Part shown: one piece after another, positions 35,501 to 45,439 of the stretch
Numbering within the stretch: the first letter of the stretch is position 1
Layout of the letters: each line of letters starts with the position of its first letter
Assembly: GCA_028571685.1 (NCBI GenBank)
Contig: CM053141.1
Location: 56,356,333 to 56,420,332, forward strand
Source of the DNA: Heterohyrax brucei
Lineage: Eukaryota > Chordata > Mammalia > Hyracoidea > Procaviidae
Direction of reading: 5' to 3'
Length of the DNA stretch: 64,000 nt
The notes under the pieces: model-generated
What the model was told of the DNA's origin: nothing
Seen by the model: the letters and a program-made list of their open reading frames with translations, nothing else
Databases searched by the model: none
Position numbers and translations under genes: made by a program

Positions 35501-35690
35501 GTTTTCACTAATCAATTTTTTCAGAAGTAGATCACCAGATCCTTCTTTCTCATCTGTCTTAGCCTAGAATCTCCACTGAAACCTGTCTACCATGGATAAC
35601 TCTGCTGGTGAACATGTTTTTTAAAATACTGGTGGCATAGCTTCCAGCATGATAACACACAAGCCACCACAGTACAATCAACTCACCAAT
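32510..35690 (-). mobile_element. nearly full-length RTE/BovB-type LINE, defective
   Basis: A 3.2 kb reverse-strand element running from its 3' end at the left to its 5' part at the right. In reading order on the minus strand: 5' leader (about 35,690-35,340, with 'tgtctaccatgg' in reverse), endonuclease (about 35,330-34,900: 'KIRILGISMLKWTG', then 'ISRSVLRYSAVCDRTIPICP' and 'VSMTVIQICTPTAKAKEVEI'), a linker open at 34,266-33,931 ('ELAEVQPFQKI'), RT entry 'NRVPEIDRVPID' and the C-terminal signature at 32,897-32,525. Numerous stops and shifts; inactive. RTE elements have a single ORF with endonuclease and RT. This copy is the best template here for the family. Confidence 0.85.
33463..33656 (-). 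repeat. 97-bp tandem duplication inside the RTE
   Basis: Two adjacent units, 33,463-33,559 and 33,560-33,656, both beginning 'attcctcatgagcacaatta', about 92% identical by eye. The duplication is within the RT-coding part and so arose after insertion or in a dead lineage. Confidence 0.88.
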
Positions 35691-35944
35691 TAGCCCCAGT
35701 GAATTGCTGTCTCTTAGGGAAAACACAAGGGAAAGGGGGTAACTTTACCTGTTTCTTCCAAAGAGAATAATAGTTGGGAGACTTCCACTGGAACCCCAGA
35801 TACCAGATGCCCCAGAATTTCTTTCTGTCGTCACTGGCTGGCCTATCTAACATCTAACTAAAGAGCAGTTTCTTATATGACTTGGGTATAATCTTCCAGA
35901 AGCTGCAGGTCAGGCCACTTAAGTCATTATTATGCCTGCCAGCC
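35691..35944. other. no feature seen
   Basis: Short unique stretch after the RTE 5' end. Confidence 0.4.
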
Positions 35945-35992
35945 AAGTGCTGTCGAGTCGGATCGGACTCATGGCGACCCTAGAGGCAAAAC
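35945..35992 (-). mobile_element. AfroSINE 3' scrap, antisense
   Basis: Only the last about 45 bases of a SINE: 'gccaagtgctgtcgagtcgg' and 'ggactcatggcgaccctaga'. CpGs are still present, so it looks young although heavily 5'-truncated. Confidence 0.65.
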
Positions 35993-36297
35993 TGGAACTT
36001 GATATTTTAGTATGTTTAATCATTTAACAAACTTTATTTGAGCCCCACCATGTTTAAGTCACTGTTGCTACAAAATTTTGCAATGGAGCACTAAATATGT
36101 GGTCAAGGACATGAATAAGAACAAAGGTAGCTTCCAAGAAAAGTCACTACAGTTACAGTTACTTCCCTGCTACTTTTCCTCAAATTCTTAATCTTCCAGG
36201 AAATGAAGACAGAAGAAGATGAACATTGTTGAATAATAAAAAAACAGTGCAGCAGTAGCTAAATTGCCCACTAATCCTTTTAGACTTCTTCTGGTTT
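35993..36297. other. no feature seen
   Basis: About 300 bp of unremarkable sequence. Confidence 0.4.
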
Positions 36298-36390
36298 GTC
36301 TTTCCCTCCCCCATATTAACTATTTGTGTTTCTTTTCTGTGGAGACTCTGGAGTAATGATACCAGATGAATAGACTCATGAGAGAAAAAA
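36298..36390 (-). repeat. 93-bp dispersed repeat, copy 1, family unknown
   Basis: 'gtctttccctcccccatatt' to 'catgagagaaaaaa'. About 90% identical to 37,799-37,892. The shared piece is open on the minus strand in both copies (VSLLQSLHRKETQIV) but is too short to call coding. Orientation is arbitrary. Confidence 0.75.
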
Positions 36391-36865
36391 ACACAGGGAA
36401 CCAATTGGAGTAATAAACATTGAATTGTCACGAAAACTATCTAGCCTGAAATCTAAGTCTATTCAATCCCAACAGTTAAATAAGTTATGTACACTTACAA
36501 GGCATGAGGGACAAAAAACTAACTCCAGCATCCATAATATAACAAGGGCCTCAACCCCACCACCACCCAAGGAGTGAAGCTTGCAAAATGCATTAGCAGA
36601 ATCAACTTTCTGAGTTACTACCATCCACTCACTCATGCTAAGAGATATCTGGTGGGTGCCCTTCTAAACGGCTGAAGTGGAAAACTCTTAATTATATTTT
36701 TTACCAAAATAAAATTTTCACAGAAGTACCCAAAACCAGTCAAACAAATATAAACAAATCACTACAATGCATCTGAGAGAGACAGAGAGAGACAGAGGTG
36801 AACAAGGAAGCCTCCACGTCCTCACAGAAGCTATAATCTAGAAATTGAAAAAATCAAACCTCATA
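36391..36865. other. no feature seen, small GA repeat
   Basis: 'gagagagacagagagagaca' near 36,775 is the only pattern. Confidence 0.45.
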
Positions 36866-37017
36866 CCATTGACCGGTTACTGACTGAGAGTGACCCTATC
36901 GCAACAGAGCAGAACTGTCCCATATAGTTTCAAAGGAGCACCTAGTGGATTTGAACTGCTGACCTTTTTAGTTAGCAGCCATAGCACTTAACCACTATAC
37001 CACCAGGGTTTCCACAG
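36866..37017 (-). mobile_element. AfroSINE, short form, antisense
   Basis: From 'attgaccggttactgactga' to 'actataccaccagggtttcc'; B box visible in reverse as 'ggatttgaac'. Confidence 0.88.
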
Positions 37018-37067
37018 TCTAGAAAGGAAGTTACATATTAAATAAAACCAGCTGTCACCTACACCAA

Positions 37068-37425
37068 AAATCCAAACCCACTGCTGCTGAGCCAATTTTA
37101 ACTCATAGCAACACTGCAGGACACAGAGGGTTTCCTGGAAAACCCTAGTGGCATAGTGGTTAAGTTTTGCATCTTCTAACCAAAGTTTAGCACCTCAAAC
37201 CTTCCAGGTGCTTCTTTGAAACTCCACAGGGCAGTCTATCTACAGCATCACTTGAGCTGGAATCAACTCAACAGCAGAGGTTTTTGTTGTTGTTTTAATA
37301 GGGTTGTAAATCTTTACAAAAGAAGAGTGCTTCCATTTTTCTCCTGCAGAATGGCTAGTAGGGTCAAACTGCCAATCTTTTCAGCTGGTAGGCAAACTCT
37401 CTAACCATGGCACCACAGAGCTCTT
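37068..37425 (-). mobile_element. long AfroSINE (antisense) split by a sense AfroSINE
   Basis: Outer long form: about 37,068-37,133 and 37,299-37,425 ('ggttgtaaatctttacaaaa' on). Inner short form, plus strand: 37,134-37,298, 'tggaaaaccctagtggcata' to the tail 'ggtttttgttgttgttttaa'. Compare the same arrangement at 47,852 and 63,374. Confidence 0.82.
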
Positions 37426-37752
37426 TACGTTGCCATCTAGTAGACCCAAATATTAAAGAGAAATACAAACAATTAAATGCAGACAGTGAGAGATGCTATG
37501 GAAGAAAAGAATAAAGTGCTTTTAAGAGGTTTAACAGAGGTGACCCAACTTAGATTAAGAGGCCTCCTGGAAGGAAAGAAAAAAACAGCATCTAGGCAGA
37601 AAGAGGAATAGGAGTTAATGAGAGAGAATGAAAGAAAATATGTTCCAATGAGAAGAAACTATACTTGTAAAAGTACTGAGGAAGATAAGAACTTGACCTG
37701 TTCTAGAAAAGGAAAAGGCTAGTGTTCACAGAAGAAACTACAGGCCTGCACT
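37426..37752. other. no feature seen
   Basis: Purine-rich on the plus strand, no recognisable element. Confidence 0.4.
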
Positions 37753-37948
37753 GTATAACATCACTTTCAGCAATGTAGAACCATGTGTATGTATGTATGT
37801 CTTTCCCTCCCCCATATCAACTATTTGCGTTTCTTTTCTGTGGAGACTCTGGAGTAATGATACCAAATTAATAGACTCAAGAGAGAAAAAAATACCATGT
37901 ATATGTATGTATATACACGGTCCTACATTGCTGAAACTGATGTTATAC
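37753..37948. repeat. 38-bp inverted arms enclosing the 93-bp repeat
   Basis: Left arm 37,753-37,790 ('gtataacatcactttcagca..') and right arm 37,911-37,948 are reverse complements at 34 of 38 positions. Between them, at 37,799-37,892, sits the second copy of the dispersed repeat of 36,298-36,390. The structure could fold into a long stem with a roughly 120-base loop. It may be a small DNA transposon with terminal inverted repeats or a fold-back from a local rearrangement. Confidence 0.8.
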
Positions 37949-38030
37949 AACTCTAACAGTTATATACCTATAGACAGTTACATATAGGTATACACATATA
38001 AATATTTATATATATATAAAGCCTGTGGTT
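37949..38030. repeat. AT-rich TA repeat
   Basis: 'cacatataaatatttatata' and neighbours. Confidence 0.6.
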
Positions 38031-38039
38031 TCATAAGGT

Positions 38040-38611
38040 GTTTTCTTGTCTGTTTGTTTTATTGTTTGTTTGTTTGGTTGGTTGGTTGGCTGGTTGACTG
38101 GTTGGCTGGTTGGCTGGTTGGCTGGTTGGTTGGTTTTTAAACAGAAAGCAGCTCTCCTTTTATTACTTTCCCTTAACGGTTTTAAAGATACCAAGCCCCC
38201 ACATCCCAATCCCCAAACCCGCACTCCCAGCACCGGGCAATGCCTGCCATGGCTTCTTCACTTCTGCTGTCAGTGCTGGTGGGGGCACAGCCACAGCCCA
38301 GGGGCTCACAGGTGCCTGGTCTTGGCAGCAGTGGCAGTGGCTACACATGATCGGCAAGCAGCTACACCAGCAGGGTGGGCAACCACGGCCACCACCATCA
38401 TCCATGCTCCTGGCATCTGCACACCTGCTCCCTGCCTGGTCTCCATGGCCACCTCTCCAAACACCATGCACCCCCGACCCTGCCCCTGGACACGCTCAAT
38501 GTGTCATCTGGCGGCTGGCACAACCCCCCATCCAGACACCAGCCACATACCCAGCAAGGTCAGCCTCCTGTACCCAGTATATATAGCTCTCCAGCTTTGT
38601 CAGGCAGGTCC
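38040..38611 (-). pseudogene. GC-rich minus-strand retrocopy of unknown transcript
   Basis: A GC-rich block in AT-rich surroundings, flanked by a 9-bp direct repeat, tcataaggt, at 38,031-38,039 and 38,612-38,620. Read on the minus strand it begins 'gaggacctgcctgacaaagc' and runs about 470 bases to 'gggaaagtaataaaaggaga', a likely polyadenylation signal. About 15 bases later an A/C-rich tail follows (the CCAA/CCAG repeat at 38,046-38,133). This is the layout of a reverse-transcribed mRNA piece. A short minus frame ('CLTKLESYIYWVQEADLAG') might be the C-terminus of a coding part, vaguely like the last helix of trypsin-like proteases; that is weak. Source gene not identified. Confidence 0.5.
38046..38133 (+). 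repeat. TTGG/TGGC simple repeat
   Basis: Run of 'tttgtttgtttggttggttg' and 'ggctggttggctggttggct'. Probably the expanded and mutated tail of the retrocopy next to it. Translated it gives a spurious LVGWLTGWLVGWLAGW stretch. Confidence 0.85.
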
Positions 38612-38620
38612 TCATAAGGT

Positions 38621-39039
38621 TTTAATATTATAGGCTTTAGGGCGGATTAATTCCCACTACAGATTCTACCGGGACTGCATGTATATAACAGGGTATTTGC
38701 ACAATGTCCAAATCCCATAACGCCCTATTTCATGTTAAGCAATGCATGACTGTGTAAGGGAAAGATGTGAATGAAAACACAGAGGAAGGGAAAGGCAGCC
38801 AAATATATGAACATACCTAAGCCAAAAGCCTCCAAGTGACTCATGAAAACAGGCTTAAAAAAAAAGGCTATATTCAACACCTCAAAAACAAAACAATAAA
38901 AATAGATACATTCTCAACATTCTCAAATCATGGACATTTCAAGCAGAAAGATTCTTCTTGTCCAACCGGCCACCCTCCCCTGTATCCTTTCAGCTGAGGA
39001 AACATGTTGAGTGAAATGTTATCGTCCTCTTTTTTACCT
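38621..39039. other. no feature seen
   Basis: Unique by eye. Confidence 0.4.
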
Positions 39040-39078
39040 CGGATCCGACTCGACGGCACTTGGCTTTGGCTAGCAAGA
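39040..39078 (+). mobile_element. AfroSINE 3' scrap, sense
   Basis: 'ggatccgactcgacggcact' followed by 'tggctttggctagc'. Only the end of the SINE is present; it keeps its CpG sites, so it is probably recent. Confidence 0.65.
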
Positions 39079-39429
39079 AACTGGAAACTTACCTCTTCAG
39101 GGAAAGCTCTCCAGTGCCCTACACCACATGATGGGAACACACAAGGAATTACAACCATTGTCTGAGAAAAGGCATAGGAAGAAGCACACACCTACTCCCA
39201 CAGCGCTTTCCAACATGCCAATTCATGTGGGTATCTATGTGCACAGGGAGACAGGGAATGAAGAAAGGATTCATCTACACTTGAAATCCTTCTCAATGAT
39301 ACATTTTACCTCGCCTCAGATATTATCTCTTCCTGTTTACATGCACAAGCATCTACACAACAGAACATGTCACTTCTCAGGTATATTCCTTTTCCACGAA
39401 TTGCTCATGCTGCACATATATTTGCTGGC

Positions 39430-39935
39430 ACAGCTTAGACTGTGCCAATTTGGCAGGGCAATGACTGTCAGTGTTCATAAGTGATCACTTCCATGATTGC
39501 TGTGTGTAACCTATTAGTGGAAAAGAAGTTTCTTTGGGGGTGTGGCCTACATACAAAATATAAGCAGATGCCCTGTATTTTCGCCTACTCTGGATCCTGT
39601 GGCCACCTACTATTCATCTGACCTACTATTCTTCAGACTTCAGCTATCAGCTTCTCTGCAAATCTTGTAACTGCTCAATCCTGGGCAGCCTGGGAGACTT
39701 CGCAGCTCTCCAAACTGCTGACCTTGGGTCTACTGGCCCCTGCGCCTCAATGAATCAAAAGAGGACTCTATCTTGATTCACACACTTGGGATGGTCTCAT
39801 TTATATAATTACATAAGCTGTTTCCTTGATAAAGATTTCTCCCTATATATATTTATAACTTTTGCTGGTTTGCTTCTCTAGAGGACCCAACTGAAGAAAT
39901 CTGGCACTAACACAGTGGTGTGCTACTCTAACAGA
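39430..39935 (+). mobile_element. MaLR-type LTR, 5' side of an element
   Basis: Starts near 'ttagactgtgccaatttggc', which matches the start of the 3' LTR downstream, and ends near 'tttgcttctctagaggaccc'. Its second half differs clearly from the 3' LTR, so the two flanking LTRs belong to different subfamilies or one has been replaced. Confidence 0.6.
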
Positions 39936-40851
39936 GACCTAGAATGTGGAAGCAGTTATGAAACAGACTGGATAGAGTGGGAGCAACAGGGGACCAGCAG
40001 CAGAAGAGGAATAGCAGCAGCAGAGAATGACAGTAGAAAAGAACCTGCAGTGACACAGAAGTGGCAGTAGCAGAGAATCAGCAGCAGCAAGACCAGGAGG
40101 AGAGTAGGGTGACATGGCACTGAAGATGACTCACAGAGTGGGGAGACAGGGGAGTGCCTGTGCACAGGAGGCTTTCTGGAGGAATGGGATGCCTTCGAGC
40201 ATTTACCAGTAGAGCTACAGAACTTTGGAACAGTTGTCCTAGCAAGGCAAATGTTGGCATGAGGCCTGAGGACTAACAGGACACAGAAACAGAAGAGACA
40301 AAAACACAGGAAGCAGAGCTCCTCAGTTAGGCCGGGACCTCGGGGGTCTTAAAGGGTGGATCCACGACCTCTGGTGTTTCTAAGGGTACAGTCATTGCTC
40401 AGATGGACTAGGAGAATGGTGTACCTAGAGTCAAGGGCACACAGTTGCCACCTCAATGAGCCAGGAAGGTGAACCTGAAGCCCAGAGCCTGAGGGGCCTC
40501 CACTCAGAACCTGGTGAGTGTACCAATACCTACAGTCTAGAGGCAGGAATATTGCGTAAATTGTCTCAGAAAACAAAGGGTTACTCTGAAAGTCTTCAGG
40601 GCTAATTTAATGTGTTCTACTCACTTGCTTGGTATCTCTTCTGCCTTCCTTCCCTTCAACTTCTCTCATTTGCAATGGGAATGTCTAGCTTGTAACTGTT
40701 TCATCATTGTTATTTTGGAAATAGATAACTTGTATTCTAGATTTCACAAATTTTAGACTTGGAGCCTATTTAAGACTTTTGCAATGCCATGATGAGATGG
40801 ATATGCTTTGCATGTTTCAAGGATGTGACGGGGAGAGGGCAGAGGGTGGAA
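39936..40851 (+). mobile_element. MaLR internal sequence (non-coding)
   Basis: About 0.9 kb resembling THE1/MST-type internal DNA: near its start 'gacctagaatgtggaagcag', near its end 'ttggaaatagataacttgta', 'gatttcacaaattttagact', and then directly into an LTR. These elements lack retroviral genes of their own, and none is visible here. Its presence is why I assign the solo LTRs of this window to ERVL-MaLR. Confidence 0.65.
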
Positions 40852-41888
40852 TGTCACAGATTAAATTCTATCCTCCCAAAAAATACGTGTGTCAATTTGG
40901 CTGAAGCCATGCTTCCCACTTGCCATGGACCGAATTGTGTCCCCGCAGAAATGTGTACAGCATCTTGGCTGGGTCATGAATCCTGGTGTTACGTGATGTT
41001 CCTGTATGTTGAAATCCCCCTTCTGTGATGTTAATGAGGGAGGGTGGGCAACAGTTCGGTTGGTGTAACAGGACTCAATGTGTAAGATTGTACTGTGCTT
41101 GGAGGCAATCTCTTGAGATACGAAGGAAAGGGAAACAAGTAGAGTTGAGGACCTCAAACCACCAAGAAGCAGTGCTAGGAGCTGAGTGCATACTTTGAAA
41201 AGAATCCAGGGTCCCTGTCCTACGGAAGCTCCAGTCAAGGGAGAGATTGACAACGGCCTTCCTCCACAGCGAAAAAGTCTTCCTCTGGAGCTGATATCCT
41301 GAATTTGGATTTGTAATCTACTGGACTGTGACAGAATAAAATTTCTCTTTTTAAAGCCATGTACCTGTGATATTTGTTAAAGCAGCACTAGATAATTCCA
41401 ATACCAGTACTGTGTGATAGTCCTCCATTCTGTGATCTTCCTATGTTGTAAATTCTAATCTCTGTCGTTGGTTACTTGGGTGAGGCAAGATTAAATTTAA
41501 AAAGATTAGGATGGAACTGTATCATACTTACGAAGGTCACATTCCCTGATCCACTGTAAGGGAGTTTCCTTGGGACGTGGCCTGCACCTCGTATCTTACA
41601 AGAAATAAAAGAGAAGCAAGCAGAGTTGGAGACTCACACCACCAACAATGAAGAGCCAGAGGACACGCTGCTGGGCCCGAGATCCCTGTGCCGAGAAGGT
41701 ACTTGATCAGGGTAATATTGATGACAAGGACCTTCTTCCAGAGTTGACAGATACAGAAAGCCTTTCCCAGGAGTAGGGACCCTGAATTTAGACTTGTGGC
41801 CTACTGGATTGTGAGAAAATAAACTTCTCCCCGTTAAGGTCATCCACTGGTAGCATTTCTATTATAGCAGCACTGGACGACGAAGACA
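40852..41888 (+). mobile_element. MaLR-type 3' LTR, split
   Basis: Two parts, 40,852-40,925 and about 41,401-41,888 ('cagtactgtgtgatagtcct' on), with a polyadenylation signal in 'gtgagaaaataaacttctcc' near 41,809 and the end 'gacgacgaagaca'. A complete related LTR lies between. Confidence 0.75.
40926..41400 (+). mobile_element. MaLR-type LTR nested in an LTR
   Basis: Complete sense LTR of about 475 bp: 'tggaccgaattgtgtccccg' to 'agataattcca', with 'gacagaataaaatttctctt' as polyadenylation signal near 41,330. It interrupts the LTR described above, so it integrated later. No internal sequence. Confidence 0.78.
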
Positions 41889-42417
41889 CTGAACAGGCTG
41901 CCTCATAAGAAATCAATCCATAATCTTGCTTTGTGGTTGTTACGTACCATCAAATCCACTCTGACTCATAGTGACCGCACATACAACAGAAAAAATACTG
42001 CCTGAACCATAATTTGAAAAAGTAAAAAAATCTTCTGATTAAAACAGCAGATAGGACACAATTATTAGTTCCTTTGAAACTCTGTAAAAATGATAAAATA
42101 GTAATTTAAAAAAAAACAGACAAAAAATACCTAGAAAACTCCGAAAATTAGAACATAGAAGAATGGGTGGTAACCCAGGCCCCATAGCTCAGAAAAAGCT
42201 ACATCTAAACACAGCCGCGCTGGGAAAGGTGAGTGGCACACGACCCAGTTTAGATCACAGAACTTCCAGGAAGCTCAGAAACCGGTGGCACACGATAGCT
42301 CTTGTAACAGAGGTAAAGGTGGGGCAAAACACAGAATATTGGTTAAAAGCTCTTTAAAGAGAAGACTGAGTTCTCGACTCTCTCCTCCAACAAGAGTCTG
42401 TGTGACCCTGATCAAAA
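41889..42417. other. no clear feature
   Basis: 'gttacgtaccatcaaatcca' near 41,939 is probably a short RTE or AfroSINE 3' scrap in reverse. The rest is not recognised. Confidence 0.4.
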
Positions 42418-42589
42418 AAAAGAAACCACTGCCATGAAGTTGATTCCAACTCACAGTGACCCTACAGAACAGAATACAGCTGCTCCACAGTGTTTCCAAG
42501 GAGTGCCTGACAGATTTGAACTGGTTAGCAACTGTAGCACTTTTGATTAGCATCTATAGCACTTAACCACTACACCACCAGGGTTTCCC
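42418..42589 (-). mobile_element. AfroSINE, antisense
   Basis: From 'agaaaccactgccatgaagt' to 'cactacaccaccagggtttc', with a small internal duplication around 'ctgtagcacttttgattagc'. Confidence 0.88.
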
Positions 42590-42654
42590 AGGTAACCTAT
42601 AAATTGATTCTCTGGAATGGAGAAAACACAGGGCTCTAGACTGAGATTACAGAA

Positions 42655-42875
42655 AAGGGGTCCCTGGTGGTACAATAGTTAACATACTGTTACACTGCTA
42701 ACAGAAAGGTTGGATGTTTGATTTTACCCAGACGTACTGTGCATGAAAGGCCTAGGGATCTGCTTAGAGATAACAGAATTAGCCATTGAAAACCCAATGG
42801 AATATAGTTACACTCTAACACACATAGATTGCCATGAGTCAGAGTCACCCGAGTCAACTAGCTTTTACTGCAGAG
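42655..42875 (+). mobile_element. AfroSINE, long form, diverged
   Basis: 'gtccctggtggtacaatagt' to 'ccgagtcaactagcttttac'. Strongly mutated in the middle. Confidence 0.7.
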
Positions 42876-43193
42876 AAAAAAAGAATTGGGTGAAACTTGA
42901 ATATTCTGAAGGTCAACGTACCTGGGCCCTTTGCCTACCTGCTTCCCAGGGCACTGACAGCCAACTTCTACTGCCCAGGTGGCAGCATGAAAGTTTCCTC
43001 TTAGGAATATTTGACAGGCACAAGAGAGAATATCTGAAGGTACTAATACTAGGGCTCCCCAGTGAAAATGTTAAGTTCCCCTGAAATGGGGCCTATAGAG
43101 AACTCTGAATTAACTTTGTATGTGTCATTTTTATATATAAGTAAATATAAATAATTGCTAGCATCTAAGGATTGCCATTAATATGAAATTAAG
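42876..43193. other. no feature seen
   Basis: No recognisable element. Confidence 0.4.
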
Positions 43194-43662
43194 AAACGTA
43201 TCACAGTAAGCCTGACTCAAGCCACGGTATGTGCAGTTGCTTCATATGCATGCAAAAGCTGGACAAAAAATAAGGCAGGCCAAAGAACTGAAGCCTTTGA
43301 ACTACAGTGTTGTTGAGCAATACTGAATAAACCATGGACTGTCAGGAGGGGAAACAAATCTGTTTTGGGGAATGTACAGCCAGAATGCACCTTAGATGTA
43401 AGGATGGAGAGACTTCATCTTACTTATTCTGAAAATGTTATTAAAAGGAAGCAGTTTCTGGAGAGAGACATCATGGTTGATAAAGTAGAGGATCAGCAAT
43501 AAACAGAAAAGCCCTCAAGAAAGTGGGACTAACACGGTGCCTGCAACAATACGCTCAAACTGAATGACTGTGAGAACGGTGCAGGACTGGGCAGCGTGTC
43601 CTTCTGCCGTACACAGGGTTGCTGGGAGTCAGAACTAACTCGAAGGCACCTAACAACAGTTG
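43194..43662 (+). mobile_element. RTE 3' end, sense
   Basis: 5'-truncated RTE: 'gtaagcctgactcaagccac' through 'ctggagagagacatcatggt' to 'aaggcacctaacaacagttg'. The order and wording match 96-597. Confidence 0.85.
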
Positions 43663-43689
43663 AGCAAACAAAAAGGCAAGTTGAGGAAA

Positions 43690-44928
43690 AACATGGCTAT
43701 ACAATTGGATAAAAACTTTAAAAATACATTATTAGTATCAAATAAAAGCCAAAAGGACAGAAGATACCAATTCCATGGAACTAGAACAACAAGAGAATGC
43801 TGCAAAAAGCTCTTTGGAAAAGAAGGGTAAGTAGAAAGTAAAAACTCAATAAAGATCTAGAATATAAAACTGAGAAAAGGCTCTCAAAAAATACAGTAAA
43901 AAGATGAAAAATAAGTGATAAAATTAAGAAACTGAGATCAATCCAGAAAAGCCAACTGGGAAGAAATTTTTCTTTTCCAAATCTAGGGAAATTTCACTGA
44001 ACTTAAAAGAGCTTGAGTTTTCTGTTTGAAAGCGTTGAGCACACTGAAAATAGCCACACAACCAAAGCCCATCATGAAATTTCAGAACACTGAAAACAAG
44101 ATCTTACAGGTTTCCCAACAGGAGAAAATTAAAAGAAGACAAAAAAAGAAAAATTACTACCATCATCCCAAATAGCAGGTCGGATACAACGGTCTCAGGA
44201 TCAAAACAGCATCAGTCCTCTGAGAGCAACACTGGAAGCTGGAAGCAAATGGAGCAATGCCTTTGAAATTGTGAAGGAAAATTATTTCCAATTTAGAACT
44301 TGACACCAACCAAAACATCAATCATGAGTCTGATAAGTAAGAAAACAAAGTCTCAAAAAACTGACCTCCAATCCAGCCTTTTACAGAAAGTTCATGGAGT
44401 AAGGTAAGAAAGAAGGCTTGGAAGCCAACGGAGGAAGAGAAGGGCCCTCAAGGACGAGGAATTGGAGTGCCCCAGAGAGGACAACCATGCGGCAGCCCTG
44501 GGGCACAACCAGTCCAGACTGGTGCAGTTTGGGACAGATGTCACAAAGATGGATTGACAGGTTTTGATTGCACAACTCTTTAAAGTTATTAATAAGAGAT
44601 TTATACAACTGCAGGAGAGGTTGGTGAGTGAATTAATGAAGAGGACACAGGAAACCAAGTAAATGACAAAACATGATTGTTACTAACTCATGTGCTAAAT
44701 GGAATAGCATTCCCAAAGACATAAGAATATAAGCACATTGATCTAATCAAAACTGACACTAACGATATGGCAGGATGGGGTGGCGATGGGAAGGGTGTAT
44801 ATAGGGTTGAATGGGGAAGGGACATGAGACAAACCCTCACCTTCCAAAGTGGAAGTCAAATGATGATGCCTAAACCTGAAAAAAATCAAGCAGCAGCCAT
44901 CAGGCCCATTATTTAGAATAATGTGGGC
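43690..44928 (+). mobile_element. HAL1-like half-L1 fragment
   Basis: Old L1-related sequence limited to an ORF1-like part and what follows. Landmarks: 'catgaaatttcagaacactg' (44,075), 'gcaacactggaagctggaag' (44,227) and 'aaaattatttccaatttaga' (44,278) are phrases of the HAL1/L1 ORF1 C-terminal region. HAL1 elements have only ORF1. No open frame remains. The downstream limit is set by the next LTR. Confidence 0.6.
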
Positions 44929-45439
44929 TGTCTTGGCCATACAGTGCTGCTATAACAGAAACACCAAAAGTGGATGACTTCAACAAAGAGAAATTTATTT
45001 CTTCATAGCATGCTACAGGTCCAAATTCAGGGCGTCAGCTCCAGGGGAAGGCTTTCTCTCTTTGTCAGCTCCAGAGGTAGGTCCTTGGGACGCCTCCATC
45101 TTCCTCTGGTCTGGTAGGATCTCAGCAAAGAAATCTCAGGTCAAAATGATGCCCTCTGTTCCTAGCACCGCTTTCTCGGTGGTATAAGGTCCCCGTGTCT
45201 CTCTGCTCACTTCTCTCTCTTATCTCAAGAAAAATCGGCTTAAGATACTACCTAATCATACAGACCATATCAGTATAACTGCCACTAACTCACCTCATTA
45301 AAATCATAGTGATAGGATCTATCACATACAGAAAAATCTCACCAGATGGCAAAATGGTGTGCAATCAAACAATGCAAGGAATCAACACCCAGTCAAAGTG
45401 ACACACACATTTTTTTGGAGGACATAATTCAATCTGTGA
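44929..45439 (-). mobile_element. MaLR-type solo LTR, antisense
   Basis: From 'tgtcttggccatacagtgct' to 'gacataattcaatctgtga', same subfamily as 7,850-8,328 (both have the '..aaaat.gtgtgcaat/gtggacaac' spacer near the right end). No internal sequence. Confidence 0.78.

Noticed and set aside
38046..38633. 195-codon plus-strand frame rich in Trp, Gly and Pro
   Set aside because: Its start is the translated TTGG/TGGC microsatellite and the rest is antisense to the retrocopy.
7850..45439. Retroviral gag, pol or env genes next to the LTRs
   Set aside because: No such coding sequence is visible. The LTRs are solo or belong to the gene-less MaLR type.
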